NCBI RefSeq assembly: GCF_001514205.1
Contig: NZ_KQ948785.1
Coordinates: 54,908 to 118,907 of the forward strand
Reading direction: 5' to 3'
Origin: Streptomyces griseoruber
GTDB lineage: Bacteria; Actinomycetota; Actinomycetes; Streptomycetales; Streptomycetaceae
DNA length: 64,000 nt
Part shown: piece by piece, positions 39,165-48,027 of the stretch
Layout of the letters: every line of letters starts with the position of its first letter
Position numbering within the stretch: the stretch's first letter is position 1
Translations under genes and position numbers: made by a program
The notes under the pieces: generated by a model
Told to the model about the DNA's origin: nothing
What the model saw: the letters and a program-made list of their open reading frames with translations, nothing else
Database searches by the model: none

Positions 39165-40505
39165 ATGAAGTCCTGGCGATGGTCCCCGCCCCTGCCCCGG
39201 TCCCTGCCGCGGCAGGTGGCGTGGGTGCGGGCGGCGGTGTGGCCCGTGGTCCTGGTGCTGCTGCTCGGCCTCGGTGCCTTCGACTATGTGATGGGCGCGT
39301 TCGGCCGGCTCAGCCACGCCTTCGGCCGGCCCGACGCCGACACGACCGGCCCCCTGGTGCTGATCTCCGAGCTGGTGTCCTGCGCCGCCCTGCTGCTCTG
39401 GCCGCGCCTCGGCGCCCGCCGGCTGCCGCTCGTGACGGGTGCCGCGGCGGCGCTGTCGCTCGCCACCTCGGCCGCCGTGCAGATCGTCGCGGGGCTGGAA
39501 CACGGGCTGGATTCCTACACGCCCGTGGAGTCGGTGGTCGCCTTCGCCGAACCGGCCGCGCTGCTGGGGTTGCTGACGCTGACCGCCTGGCGCGGCACCC
39601 CGGGGCGGGCGGCGCTCGCCGCACCGCTGTGCCTGGCGGCGATCGTTCTGCGCCCGCTGGCCGCCGAGGTCGATCTGGGCAGTGTGGTCCTGGCGTTCTT
39701 CTTCATGCTGGCCGCGACGGCCGCCCTGGCGACCGGGCTGACCGCGCGGCTGGTCGTCGCCGACCGGCGGCGCCGGGAGACCGCCGTACGGCTGGAGCAG
39801 CGCGCGGAGTTCGCCCGGGACCTGCACGACTTCGTCGCCCACCATGTGACCGGCATCGTCATCCAGGCCCAGGGCGCCCGCTCCGTCGCCGTACGGCGGC
39901 CCGACCTGGTGCCGCCCGCGCTGGAACGGATCGAGCACGCGGGCGCGGAGGCGCTGAAGTCGATGAGGGCGATGGTCGGGATGCTGCGCGAGGCGGATCC
40001 GCAGGAGCCGCGCGGGCGGGACGTGGCGCTGGCCCCGCTGGCCGGGATGGCCGAGGTGCGGGCCCTGGTCGAGGAGTTCGCGCCGGTCGGCGGCGGCCGG
40101 GCGGTGCTGCGGACGGAGGGGGACTTCGAGGAGCTGCCGGTGGAGGTGGTGACCACGTTGCACCGGGTGGTGATGGAGGCGCTGACCAACATCCGCAAGC
40201 ACGCCCGTGACGTCACCGAGGTGGAGGTCCGCCTGGTCCGGTCCGGGCCGCGGGTCACCGTGACGGTGAACGACGACGGCCGGCCGCGCGGCGGCCACCA
40301 GGCCGTTCAGGCGCTGGGCGGCGGCTTCGGGCTGAAGGGGCTGGCCGAGCGGGTGGGCATGGTCGGCGGCCGGGTGGAGGCCGGTCCCGCGCCGGGCGGG
40401 GGCTGGCGGATCGAGGCGACGCTGCCGGTCGGCGAGGGCCCGGACGGGGACGGGGACGGAGCCGTGGACCGGTCGGCGGGCCGGGTCGTGGGGAGCGCCG
40501 CATGA
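39165..40505 (+). CDS. NarL-type sensor histidine kinase
   Basis: This 446-residue protein has six predicted N-terminal membrane helices, then a HisKA_3 domain with the phosphoacceptor His 221 in EFARDLHDFVAHHVTGIVIQ. The HATPase_c domain is recognised by VVMEALTNIRKHA and GFGLKGLAERVGMVGGRVEA. Its stop overlaps the regulator's start (ATGA), so they form a coupled pair. The sensed signal probably concerns the envelope, given the membrane-embedded sensor. Confidence 0.92.
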   Translation: MKSWRWSPPLPRSLPRQVAWVRAAVWPVVLVLLLGLGAFDYVMGAFGRLSHAFGRPDADTTGPLVLISELVSCAALLLWPRLGARRLPLVTGAAAALSLATSAAVQIVAGLEHGLDSYTPVESVVAFAEPAALLGLLTLTAWRGTPGRAALAAPLCLAAIVLRPLAAEVDLGSVVLAFFFMLAATAALATGLTARLVVADRRRRETAVRLEQRAEFARDLHDFVAHHVTGIVIQAQGARSVAVRRPDLVPPALERIEHAGAEALKSMRAMVGMLREADPQEPRGRDVALAPLAGMAEVRALVEEFAPVGGGRAVLRTEGDFEELPVEVVTTLHRVVMEALTNIRKHARDVTEVEVRLVRSGPRVTVTVNDDGRPRGGHQAVQALGGGFGLKGLAERVGMVGGRVEAGPAPGGGWRIEATLPVGEGPDGDGDGAVDRSAGRVVGSAA

Positions 40506-41173
40506 CGGGCCGCGCGCCGATCCGGGTGCTGATCGCCGACGACCAGGCCATGGTCCGCACCGGTTTCGAGATGATCCTGGCCGCCGAGGACGACATCGAG
40601 GTCGTCGGCCAGGCGGCGGACGGCCTCCAGGCGGTGGAACTCGCCGAACGGCTCCGGCCCGACGTGGTGCTGATGGACATCCGTATGCCCCGGCTGGACG
40701 GTCTGGAGGCACTGCGCCGGCTCACCCGGCCCGGAGTGGTCGACCCGCCCAAGGTCGTGGTGGCCACGACCTTCGACGACGACGAGTACGTCCACCGCGC
40801 CCTCGGCGACGGCGCCTGCGGCTTCCTGCTCAAGGACTCCGGCCCCGCCCTGCTGGTCGAGGCGATCCGGGCCGCCGCCTCCGGGGAGGCCCTGGTCAGC
40901 CCGTCGATCACGCTGCGTCTGCTGCGGGGCGTCCCGGGCCGGGCCGCCGCCGGCCGCTCCCGCCCGGCCCCGGACCCCGGGCTGTCCGCCCGGGAGACGG
41001 ACGTCGTACGGCTGGTCGCGACCGGCCTCACCAACGCGGAGATCGCCGCCGAACTGTGCATCTCCGTGGGCACGGTGAAGACCCACCTGGGCAACGTCCA
41101 GGGCAAGCTCTCCGCCCGCAACCGGGTGGAGATCGCCGCGTGGGCCTGGCGGTCGGGGGTCGTGGCGGAGTGA
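40502..41173 (+). CDS. NarL/FixJ-family response regulator
   Basis: The 223-residue protein has a receiver domain (IRVLIADDQAMVRTGF, phosphoacceptor Asp 59 in VVLMDIRMP, Lys in FLLKDSGP). A LuxR helix-turn-helix follows (LSARETDVVRLVATGLTNAE, then SVGTVKTHL). It is the partner of the kinase at 39165. Confidence 0.95.
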   Translation: MTGRAPIRVLIADDQAMVRTGFEMILAAEDDIEVVGQAADGLQAVELAERLRPDVVLMDIRMPRLDGLEALRRLTRPGVVDPPKVVVATTFDDDEYVHRALGDGACGFLLKDSGPALLVEAIRAAASGEALVSPSITLRLLRGVPGRAAAGRSRPAPDPGLSARETDVVRLVATGLTNAEIAAELCISVGTVKTHLGNVQGKLSARNRVEIAAWAWRSGVVAE

Positions 41174-41201
41174 TGGCGGCCCGCCCCCTCAGCCCGTTGC
41201 C

Positions 41202-41945
41202 TCAGCTCGTGGGCGGGGCCGGGGGCTGGTGCGGGGGAGGCGGGGGCTGCTGGGCGGGCGGGTAGGACTGGGCCGGCGGGTACGGCGGCTGCGGGGCCTG
41301 CGGGTACGCCTGCGGGACCGGCCCGGTCGGCCAGGGCTGCGGGTACGGGGCGGGAACGGCGGCGGGGGCGGCGGCGGGGCGCCGGGTGTTGAGCACGGTG
41401 AGGACGGTCGCGGCGAGCCCCAGCACACAGGCGGCCGTCAGCAGGTAGAAGCCGGGGCCGAAGGTCGTGGACCGGGCGCCGGTGTCCCACTGGGTGTCAC
41501 CGACCGCGGAGACCGCCACCGTCAGCGTCGTACCGAGCAGCAGCACCGCGCCGGTGACACCGAGCACCCGGACCAGTGGCTGTCGGCCGCCGGAGCCGGT
41601 CAGCAGCAGGACCCCGGCGGCGACGGCGAGAAGGGCGCCGACGAGCAGCGGGACGCCGTCGAACTGCGTGACCGATTGGGACTTCTGCCCCGGGACCGAG
41701 GTGGTGTACGACCATGCCTTCGCGACGGTCCGGTAGACCGCCGCGCTGCTGCTGCCGCTGCCGATGGTCTCCTTCGACTCGTCCAGCGTGGTGAAGGAAC
41801 CGGTGAGGGCGAGGGCCGCGCCGACGAGCAGCAGCCCGCCGGAGACCCGGTCGGCGGCCGCGCCCGGGTCCGCCGGCGGGCCGGGCGGTCTGCCGTAGGG
41901 GCCGGGCGGGGGCACATAGGGGCCGGGTTGCGTCGGTTGTGTCAT
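41202..41945 (-). CDS. Four-helix membrane protein with Pro-rich termini
   Basis: The 247-residue protein begins with a Pro/Gly-rich MTQPTQPGPYVPPPGPYG. It has four membrane helices (VSGGLLLVGAALALTG, GALLAVAAGVLLLTG, LGVTGAVLLLGTTLTVAVSA, YLLTAACVLGLAATVLTVL). A Pro/Gln/Tyr-rich tail with PPYPPAQ repeats ends it. I do not recognise a family. Similar Pro-rich tails occur in actinobacterial membrane proteins that bind cytoskeletal or signalling partners. It lies downstream of the SARP gene, 63 bases from its stop. Confidence 0.75.
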   Translation of the reverse strand: MTQPTQPGPYVPPPGPYGRPPGPPADPGAAADRVSGGLLLVGAALALTGSFTTLDESKETIGSGSSSAAVYRTVAKAWSYTTSVPGQKSQSVTQFDGVPLLVGALLAVAAGVLLLTGSGGRQPLVRVLGVTGAVLLLGTTLTVAVSAVGDTQWDTGARSTTFGPGFYLLTAACVLGLAATVLTVLNTRRPAAAPAAVPAPYPQPWPTGPVPQAYPQAPQPPYPPAQSYPPAQQPPPPPHQPPAPPTS

Positions 41946-42008
41946 CTGCCGATCGTAGGGAGCGGGGTTGGCGATGATAAGACCAACAACACCTGTTTCG
42001 AGGAGAGT

Positions 42009-43997
42009 TCAGCGCTGTGCGGCCGGTGCCATCGGCCCCGCCGCCCGCAGGTGCCGGGCCAGCCGCGCCGGATCGGCGCCGTCGCGCGCCGCGAGCTCCC
42101 GGGCGAAGGCGGCGTGCCGGATCTGCCGGGAGGACGGGGTCTGGGTGCTGAGCACGACGTCGCGGGGCAGCTCGGGCAGCCGGTAGCGGCCGGTGCCGCC
42201 CGAGCCGGGTTCGCCCTCCCAGACCAGGATCCGGGCGGTCACGGCCGCGTCGATCAGCGGCAGCAGCTGGTCGGGGGCCAGGCCCTGGACGTCGGCGAGG
42301 AGAGCGAGGTCCAGCCATTCGCCGTCGGCGGCGGCGTAGGTGAGCATGGTCCGCGCCGGATCGGGCAGGTCGACCAGGCGCGCGTGGAGGATGTTGCGGA
42401 CGGCGGCCGGTACCTGCGCCTCGGGGCCGGTGCGCCGGCCGGGCGGCAGTTCCATCAGCTCGGCCAGCGCGAACGGGTGGCCCTCGCAACGCCGGTGCAG
42501 TGCCGCCGCCTCCTCCGGGCCGGCGCTCTCGCCGCGTGCCGCGAGCAGGTCGGCCACGTCGTCGGCGGTCAGCGGGTCCAGGGTCAGCCAGGTCGCGCCG
42601 ATCAGGGCCAGGTCGGCGAGGAGCATGCTGGACACCGGGGCGTCGGGGTTGCGCAGGGTGCACACGAACACCACCGGTGCCTCGCGCAGCACCTTCGCGA
42701 GCCGCCTCAGCAGCCGGTGGAAGCCCTGCGGCGCCTGGTCGAGGTCGTCGACGACGACCAGCGTGGGTCCCTGGGTGAGTTCGTCGACGACCGTGGCGAG
42801 GGGGTCCTTCTGCGCCTCCTCGTCCTCGGCGGAGTCCTTGCCGTCCTGGCGCAGCGCGTCCAGGAGCTGGACGGTGGGGCAGGTCTGGGAGATCCCGCGG
42901 TTGCCGCTGAGGGCCTGGCCGGCCCGGGTGCGGGCGACGGTGAACCCGGCCGACGCGGCCCAGGCGGACAGCTCGTCCGTCAGCCGGGTCTTGCCGGAGC
43001 CCTGCTCCCCGGTGATCACCGCCCAGCGGGGGCGGCCCGCGGTCGCGGCCGACAGCAGCGCGGCCAGCTGCTTCTGCTCTTCCTGCCGGCCCACGAACGG
43101 GGTGGCCTCGGCGGTGGCTGGGGCCGGGTGGCCGCACGCGGAGGCGAAGTCCGGCCCCAGGGCGAGAGGGGCGAGAGGGGCGACGGAGGGGGCGGTGACC
43201 GGGTCGGCCGACTGCTGGGTACCGAGGACGACGACGTCGTGCCGCAGGATCGCGGTGTGCAGGTCCCTCAGCTGGGGACTGGGGTCCAGGCCCAGCTCCG
43301 TGGCGAGCATGTCGCGGAACCGCTCGTACTGGCGCAGCGCCTCCACCGGCCGGCCGGCCGCGTACAGGGCGCGCATCAGCAGCGCCCAGGACGTCTCCCG
43401 GAGCGGGGCCTTGAGGACGAGGCCCTGCGCGACGCCGATCGCCGGTTCCGTCTCGCCCTGCTGGACGAGGATCGCGGCCTGGAGTTCCTTGGCGTCGTGC
43501 AGGGCGCCGTCGAGCCGGGTGCGCTCACGTATCGCGAAGGCGTGCTCGGTGGCCTCGGCCAGTGCCTCGCCGCGCCACAGCCCGAGCGCGGCGTCGATCT
43601 CCTGCCGGGCGGCGGGCAGCTGGCGGTTCCGCAGGGCCTCGCGGGCCCGGCTCACGGACTCCTCGAAGAGGGCGGTGTCCCGGGCCCCGGCCGGTGCCTT
43701 CAGCGCGTACCCGGCGGGGCCGCTGACCAGCACGGTGGAGCGGCCCTGCCGGACCGGGTCGAGGACCGCGCGCAGCCTGCTGATGTGCGCGCGGACGGAG
43801 GAGGCGGCGCCCGTCGGCCGGTCCGTCGGCCACAGATCGCGGCAGAGGGTGTCCTGCGAGACGGGCCGGCCGTCCTCCAGAAGGAGACGGACGAGCAGCA
43901 GCCGGCGCTGCCGGGGGCCCAGATCGAGGGAAACGTTGCCTTTGAGCACCTCGACGGGACCGAGCACGCCGAACCGCAGCTCCTGTCGTGAGTTCAC
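42009..43997 (-). CDS. SARP/AfsR-type transcriptional regulator with ATPase domain
   Basis: The 662-residue protein starts at GTG 43997 behind AGGAGG; a longer frame to 44402 crosses the promoter. The N-terminal winged helix (FGVLGPVEVLKGNVSLDLG) is followed by a BTAD domain ending near LRDLHTAI. An ATPase follows with FVGRQEEQKQLAALLSA, Walker A GEQGSGKT, and Walker B TLVVVDDLDQ. There is no C-terminal TPR array, so it is a shorter AfsR-like protein. SARPs bind direct heptamer repeats; such repeats lie 81 bases upstream of its own start and upstream of the amidase gene. Confidence 0.9.
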   Translation of the reverse strand: MNSRQELRFGVLGPVEVLKGNVSLDLGPRQRRLLLVRLLLEDGRPVSQDTLCRDLWPTDRPTGAASSVRAHISRLRAVLDPVRQGRSTVLVSGPAGYALKAPAGARDTALFEESVSRAREALRNRQLPAARQEIDAALGLWRGEALAEATEHAFAIRERTRLDGALHDAKELQAAILVQQGETEPAIGVAQGLVLKAPLRETSWALLMRALYAAGRPVEALRQYERFRDMLATELGLDPSPQLRDLHTAILRHDVVVLGTQQSADPVTAPSVAPLAPLALGPDFASACGHPAPATAEATPFVGRQEEQKQLAALLSAATAGRPRWAVITGEQGSGKTRLTDELSAWAASAGFTVARTRAGQALSGNRGISQTCPTVQLLDALRQDGKDSAEDEEAQKDPLATVVDELTQGPTLVVVDDLDQAPQGFHRLLRRLAKVLREAPVVFVCTLRNPDAPVSSMLLADLALIGATWLTLDPLTADDVADLLAARGESAGPEEAAALHRRCEGHPFALAELMELPPGRRTGPEAQVPAAVRNILHARLVDLPDPARTMLTYAAADGEWLDLALLADVQGLAPDQLLPLIDAAVTARILVWEGEPGSGGTGRYRLPELPRDVVLSTQTPSSRQIRHAAFARELAARDGADPARLARHLRAAGPMAPAAQR

Positions 43998-44446
43998 CGG
44001 GTGGGCCCTCCTGGGCGGCGCTGGAAGTGAAGGGGCCTCGCCGAACACGGCATCGGGGCATGCAGGGTACGCGATGGAGTCAACCAATGGTTCGTTGCTC
44101 GGCTGTTGTCCGTCTGTTGTCAGGGGTGGCACCGGACGGCGGTCTCCTGCTACGGAATGGCCCTGTTGTTCTGCTGTACTGGAGAAATTGTCGGATGCCG
44201 GGAGCGCCGGAACATCGACTCGGAATCGGATCTCTCCGCGGGTGGTCTGCAACCGGAGATAGAGGCTGGGACTACTCCTCCGGTCGTAGCCCCAGCACTC
44301 TTCGGAAAGGGCGTCAATTCCCGACAACGGATCGACAATCCCCTTGCAACGGAGGGGAGTTGAGGGCTTGGTCGACGCCTGTACGATCCTCGTTCCGCAC
44401 ACGGATCCGGACTTCCCGATCCAGCTCCCCGATCCAGAAGGAACCC
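43998..44446. other. Divergent intergenic region of SARP and SGNH hydrolase genes
   Basis: The 449 bases contain the direct-repeat site described at 44078-44121 and no ORF that I trust. The half next to the hydrolase (about 44130-44440) is lower in G+C than its surroundings, with stretches such as GTTGTTCTGCTGTACTGG. It is likely to hold the promoter of the hydrolase. Confidence 0.6.
44078..44121 (-). promoter_or_regulatory. SARP-type direct heptamer repeats, site 1
   Basis: On the minus strand the heptamers GACAACA, GACAACA and AGCAACG occur at an 11-bp period. Eight to nine bases after the last one comes TTGACT, which could serve as a -10-like element. The arrangement fits the rule for SARP-activated promoters. 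It is upstream of the SARP gene (start 43997). The same motif recurs at 46338-46380. Confidence 0.6.
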
Positions 44447-45247
44447 ATGAGTAAATTGACGTCTGCCGTCGCCGGCGCGGTGATGGCCTTCGCCGGAATG
44501 GCCGGGATGATGAGCACGCCGGCCCAGGCGGCGACGGGCCTGGAATACGTGGCCCTGGGTGATTCGTACGCCTCCGGGGTCGGTGCGGACTTCTACGACA
44601 GCGCCAGCGGCGACTGCAGGCGCAGCAGCCTGAACTACCCGGCCCTGTGGTCCGCCGCGCACGGCGACTACACGCTGAAGGACGTCTCCTGCAGCGGTGC
44701 GACGATCCCGGACGTGCGCGACAAGCAGCTGTCCGCGGTGACCGCCGACACGGATCTGGTCACGCTCACGGTGGGCGGCAACGACGCCCAGTTCACCTCC
44801 GTGGTCCAGGCCTGCCTCACCCAGAGCGACAGCTACTGCGCCACGGCCGCGCAGTGGATGTCGGTCTACGCCCGCGGCCAGATGGTCACGGAACTCGCCA
44901 CGCTGTACAAGGACATCAAGACCAGGGCGCCGCAGGCCCGGATCATCGTCCTCGGCTATCCGCAGGCGCTCTCCTCGACCGGGACCTGCCCCGTGATCGA
45001 CCTCAGCTCCGCCAAGCGCACTGCCATGAACGGGCTGGCCGACGCGCTGGCCGAGGGCACCAAGGCCGCGGCGGCCAAGGAGCCGGTCGAGTTCATCGAC
45101 ATGCGCGACACGTTCCAGGGCCACGGCGCGTGCGGCTCCGACCCGTGGATCAACAACCTGAACGCCGGGACCGCGGTCTTCCACCCCACCCTGGCGGGCT
45201 ACCTGGCGGGCTACGACGCGCGGCTCAACGAGGTCACGGGCGGCTGA
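44447..45247 (+). CDS. Secreted SGNH/GDSL hydrolase
   Basis: The 266-residue protein has a signal peptide (cleavage near AQAATG). SGNH blocks are: catalytic Ser in YVALGDSYASGVGA, Gly in SCSGATIPDV, Asn in TLTVGGNDAQF, and His in AVFHPTLAGY. The domain and Cys pattern match Streptomyces extracellular lipases/esterases of the SGNH type (such as S. coelicolor lipase). It likely hydrolyses acyl esters outside the cell. The gene ends at a strong terminator. Confidence 0.92.
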   Translation: MSKLTSAVAGAVMAFAGMAGMMSTPAQAATGLEYVALGDSYASGVGADFYDSASGDCRRSSLNYPALWSAAHGDYTLKDVSCSGATIPDVRDKQLSAVTADTDLVTLTVGGNDAQFTSVVQACLTQSDSYCATAAQWMSVYARGQMVTELATLYKDIKTRAPQARIIVLGYPQALSSTGTCPVIDLSSAKRTAMNGLADALAEGTKAAAAKEPVEFIDMRDTFQGHGACGSDPWINNLNAGTAVFHPTLAGYLAGYDARLNEVTGG

Positions 45248-45271
45248 GCCCGGGCCGGACCGAGCACGGAC

Positions 45272-45300
45272 GAACCCCCGGGCCACCGACCCGGGGGTTC
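45272..45300 (+). terminator. Perfect hairpin terminator after the SGNH hydrolase
   Basis: The 11-base arms GAACCCCCGGG and CCCGGGGGTTC pair perfectly around a 7-base loop, 24 bases after the stop codon. It is also in position to stop read-through from the convergent amidase gene. Confidence 0.85.
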
Positions 45301-45313
45301 GTTCCTCGTCGTG

Positions 45314-45364
45314 GCGTCAGGCCGAGAACAGCGTCAGGCCGAGAACAGCGTCAGGCCGAGAACA
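45314..45364. repeat. Three 17-bp tandem repeats at the 3' end of the amidase gene
   Basis: The unit GCGTCAGGCCGAGAACA is present three times without change. Each unit encodes, on the minus strand, the final residues FSA and a TGA stop; the gene ends at the first stop. Confidence 0.85.
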
Positions 45365-46274
45365 GCAGCCGCCAGGTCAGCGGGCCGGGGGTGCCGTCGG
45401 CGTCGCCGCGCAGTTCCTTGCGGGACTTCTGGAAGTCTCGGACGTTCAGCCGGTCCGCCTCGCCCCAGCTCTTGCCCGGGCCGACCTTGTAGTGGTCGCC
45501 GAAGCCGCGCTTGACCAGCTGCTTGCCGAGCTGGAGAACATAGGCGTTCGCCGCCCCGGGCACGAAGTACTTGCGCCCCGGGAACGCGGGGACCTTCGGC
45601 TTGGCGGGGGTGGCCGGCTGCGTGGGGTCGTCGTCGCCCACGTCCAGATCGGCCTTCGCGTACTTCAGGATCCTCGCGAAGTCGATCGCGCCGGGGTCGC
45701 CGTGGACGTTCTCCGGCACGTGCATGTGCCCGCAGACACCCTTGAAGCCCGACCACTGGGCGCCCGTCATCCGCCGGCCGCCGCCGTTGCCGTACGACGT
45801 CGGATACGCGGGCCAGGTCTTCGGGCCGGACAGCGCGACTCCGTGCTCCTCGTGCATCCAGGCCAGGAAGCGGGCGACGCCCTGGAGCGCCCAGTCGGGG
45901 GCGTCCGGCCAGTAGACGTGCGCATGTCCCGCGGCCTGCCACTTGGCGTGGGTCTCAGGGTCGCAGGTGCCGGTCAGTTCGACCTGGCAGACGTTCAGGG
46001 TGTTCGTCTCGACGCCGCCGCGCAGGTTCACCAGGGCCCGGGAGGAGGTCTCGATGTCGAAGTGCTGGTACCACTTCAGCTTCTTGGCGGCGAGGTCCGG
46101 GACCGCCGTCAGGTTCGGCGCGACGGAGCCCCCGTCGTAGCCGGGCAGGGTGTAGCCCTCCGTGGTGTGCAGGACGACCACGTCGACCTGCATGGCGTCA
46201 CCGCCGAAGTCGTCCTGGTACCAGTTCGCCCGGCTCGCGCCGGGGTATCGCTGAGGGCCCGTCTTGGTGCTCAT
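45351..46274 (-). CDS. N-acetylmuramoyl-L-alanine amidase-like peptidoglycan hydrolase
   Basis: This 307-residue protein has an N-terminal amidase_2-like domain, without a signal peptide: DVVVLHTTEGYTLPGYDGG (first zinc His), YQHFDIETSSRALVNLRGGV and CGHMHVPENVHGDPGAIDF (second His and Asp). After a Pro-rich linker (QPATPAKPKVP) the C-terminal domain, VPGAANAYVLQLGKQLVKRG, then GKSWGEADRLNVRDFQK and DGTPGPLTW, is a peptidoglycan-binding fold. The layout resembles a phage endolysin. Its upstream region carries the SARP-type direct repeats, so the SARP may activate it. Confidence 0.8.
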   Translation of the reverse strand: MSTKTGPQRYPGASRANWYQDDFGGDAMQVDVVVLHTTEGYTLPGYDGGSVAPNLTAVPDLAAKKLKWYQHFDIETSSRALVNLRGGVETNTLNVCQVELTGTCDPETHAKWQAAGHAHVYWPDAPDWALQGVARFLAWMHEEHGVALSGPKTWPAYPTSYGNGGGRRMTGAQWSGFKGVCGHMHVPENVHGDPGAIDFARILKYAKADLDVGDDDPTQPATPAKPKVPAFPGRKYFVPGAANAYVLQLGKQLVKRGFGDHYKVGPGKSWGEADRLNVRDFQKSRKELRGDADGTPGPLTWRLLFSA

Positions 46275-46337
46275 CGCAGACTCCTGGGTGAGTGCGTCCT
46301 CGCTCGGCGCCGGAAGGCGGGTCGAGTCGGGGCAAGC

Positions 46338-46380
46338 AGTCAACCAACGGTCCGTTGCACAGGTGTTGTCGTGTGTTGCC
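46338..46380 (-). promoter_or_regulatory. SARP-type direct heptamer repeats, site 2
   Basis: On the minus strand the heptamers GGCAACA, GACAACA and GCAACGG are at a period of 10-12 bp, with TTGACT eight bases after the last. Site 1 (44078-44121) is the same sequence with a few changes. It is 64 bases upstream of the amidase start. Confidence 0.6.
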
Positions 46381-46448
46381 GCCCGGTTGTCCGGTCCTCG
46401 ACAGTGGACGCGATCACCGGCCACGAGAATGGAGAGGACGGTTCTGAC

Positions 46449-47249
46449 GTGGAGAGCGAAGTGGACCTGGACCGCGCCCTGGACGTCGCGACCGAGCTGG
46501 CGGCCTGGGCCTCGCAGACCATCCGGGGCGCCCGCACCACCGCCGTGCGGCAGAAGGCGAGCCCCGCGGACATCGTCACCGACACCGACGAGGCCGTGGA
46601 GCGGCACGTCCGCAGCGTGCTCGGCGCGGCCTTTCCCACCCATGGCATCGTCGGCGAGGAGTACGGCACCACCGAAGGCGCCGGCTCCGCCCCGAGCTGG
46701 GTGGTCGACCCGGTCGACGGTACGTCCAACTTCGCGCACGGCATCGGCTGGTGCTCCTTCTCCCTGGGCCTGGCGGCCCCCGACGGCACCCCGCTGCTCG
46801 GCGTGGTCGCGGATCCCTGGCGCGGCGAGACCTTCACCGCGGTCCGCGGCGGTGGCGCCCGGCTGAACGGCGTCCCGGTCCACGCGGCCGACCACACCAC
46901 GCTGACCGGCCATCTCTTCCTCACCGAGTGGGCGGCCCACGCCCACTGGCCCGGCCTGGACGCCCTCCTCGCCGAACTCTCCGCCCGCCACTGCACGGTC
47001 CGCGTGATGGGCTCCACGGCCCTGTCCCTGGTCCAGGTGGCCGCGGGCCGCGCGACCGCGGCGGCGATCGGCGAGTTCCACCACGTCGACGGCCTCCCGG
47101 CCCTCCTGATCGCCCAGGAGGCAGGCGCCGTCGCCCTGCCCGTCCTCCCGGCCTACGACGAACCCCTCCTGCTCACGGCACCCGGGGCAGCGGAGGAAGC
47201 GGCCGGACTGTGGCGGGAGGCGGGCGTGGGGGCGCGCCGGCCGGGGTGA
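46449..47249 (+). CDS. Inositol monophosphatase family protein
   Basis: The 266-residue protein starts at GTG 46449. The metal-binding motifs are IVGEEYG and WVVDPVDGTSNFAHG, the family signature, with the C-terminal HHVDGLPALLIAQEAG in place of the usual WDxAAG. It may dephosphorylate inositol phosphate, histidinol phosphate or PAP; the sequence does not decide. Its promoter region faces that of the amidase. Confidence 0.9.
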   Translation: MESEVDLDRALDVATELAAWASQTIRGARTTAVRQKASPADIVTDTDEAVERHVRSVLGAAFPTHGIVGEEYGTTEGAGSAPSWVVDPVDGTSNFAHGIGWCSFSLGLAAPDGTPLLGVVADPWRGETFTAVRGGGARLNGVPVHAADHTTLTGHLFLTEWAAHAHWPGLDALLAELSARHCTVRVMGSTALSLVQVAAGRATAAAIGEFHHVDGLPALLIAQEAGAVALPVLPAYDEPLLLTAPGAAEEAAGLWREAGVGARRPG

Positions 47250-47300
47250 CCCGTCCGGGCCGACCCACGCCCGGCGAGCCTCGTGTGCGGCGCCCTGGCC

Positions 47301-47438
47301 AGGGCCTGTCGTCCGGATCGGGTCGCAGGACAGCGACGGGATTGCTCGGCGCCGGTGAGCGGGGTCCGGTGCGTGCAGCCGCGAGGCGGAGGAGGGCGTC
47401 GACGCGATGGGGGCGGTCTGATCCGGACGGCAGGCCCT
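47301..47438. repeat. 138-bp element with 19-bp inverted terminal repeats
   Basis: The left arm AGGGCCTGTCGTCCGGATC and the right arm GATCCGGACGGCAGGCCCT are inverse complements with one mismatch, flanking about 100 bp of GC-rich sequence with no ORF. The right end overlaps the stop codon of the GYD gene (47437-47439). It may be another MITE-like element, unrelated in sequence to the 169-bp one. Confidence 0.55.
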
Positions 47439-47757
47439 AAGCCCCCGGGGCCCGGAACGTGACCTGGCGGCGGGTGGCCTCGTCGATCTCCTCGGTGGTG
47501 AGGAGGGGGGTGGCGCGGGTCTGGAGGCCGCCGCTGGCCTTGACGGCGAGGGCGACCGCGGCCATGTCGACCCGGTCGGGGAAGTCCACGATCAGGATGG
47601 CGTCCATCTCGCCGAAGGCGAAGTAGACGGCCTCGACCGAGCCGCCGAGGCCGCCCACGACCTGCTCGACGGCGGCGCGCCGCCCGCTCGCACCCTCCCT
47701 GAGCAAGCCCTTGGCACCCTCTTGTGTGTAGGTCGCCTGGATGAGGAACTTCGGCAT
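47437..47757 (-). CDS. GYD domain protein
   Basis: The 106-residue protein starts MPKFLIQATYTQEGAKGLL and includes GGLGGSVEAVYFAFGEMD and DRVDMAAVALAVKASGG. This is the GYD family, a ferredoxin-like fold of unknown function. Its last codons lie against the inverted-repeat element. The 270 bases upstream, to the deacetylase at 48028, hold no further gene that I can see. Confidence 0.9.
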   Translation of the reverse strand: MPKFLIQATYTQEGAKGLLREGASGRRAAVEQVVGGLGGSVEAVYFAFGEMDAILIVDFPDRVDMAAVALAVKASGGLQTRATPLLTTEEIDEATRRQVTFRAPGA

Positions 47758-48027
47758 CGGGACGCTCCCTGACCCTCGCTTGTCCGGTACGGATACACAC
47801 AGTGCCCTTCCCTCCGGCACCCGGCCCGTCCTCCACCGGGCGCCGGATTCACCCGGTGGCAGCCGCGGCGCCGCCGCGCTCGCGGAACCGGCCCTCCTGA
47901 CACGCGGTCCCGTCGGCGACGGGCGGCGTGTCATTCTTCGTTCGTCCATGTGTCGGAACCCCGGCACCCTGTTCGACATCAAGCAGGTGGACAGGGCATG
48001 GCGCACGGATGACACGGGGGCTACGCG

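Noticed and set aside
41229..43991. 920-codon + strand frame
   Set aside because: It is antisense to the SARP regulator and the four-helix membrane protein; Gly/Arg/Gln-rich without domains.
45351..46274. Prophage remnant suggested by the endolysin-like amidase
   Set aside because: No holin, tail, capsid or integrase genes are nearby. The gene stands alone with its own promoter, so a host function is more likely.
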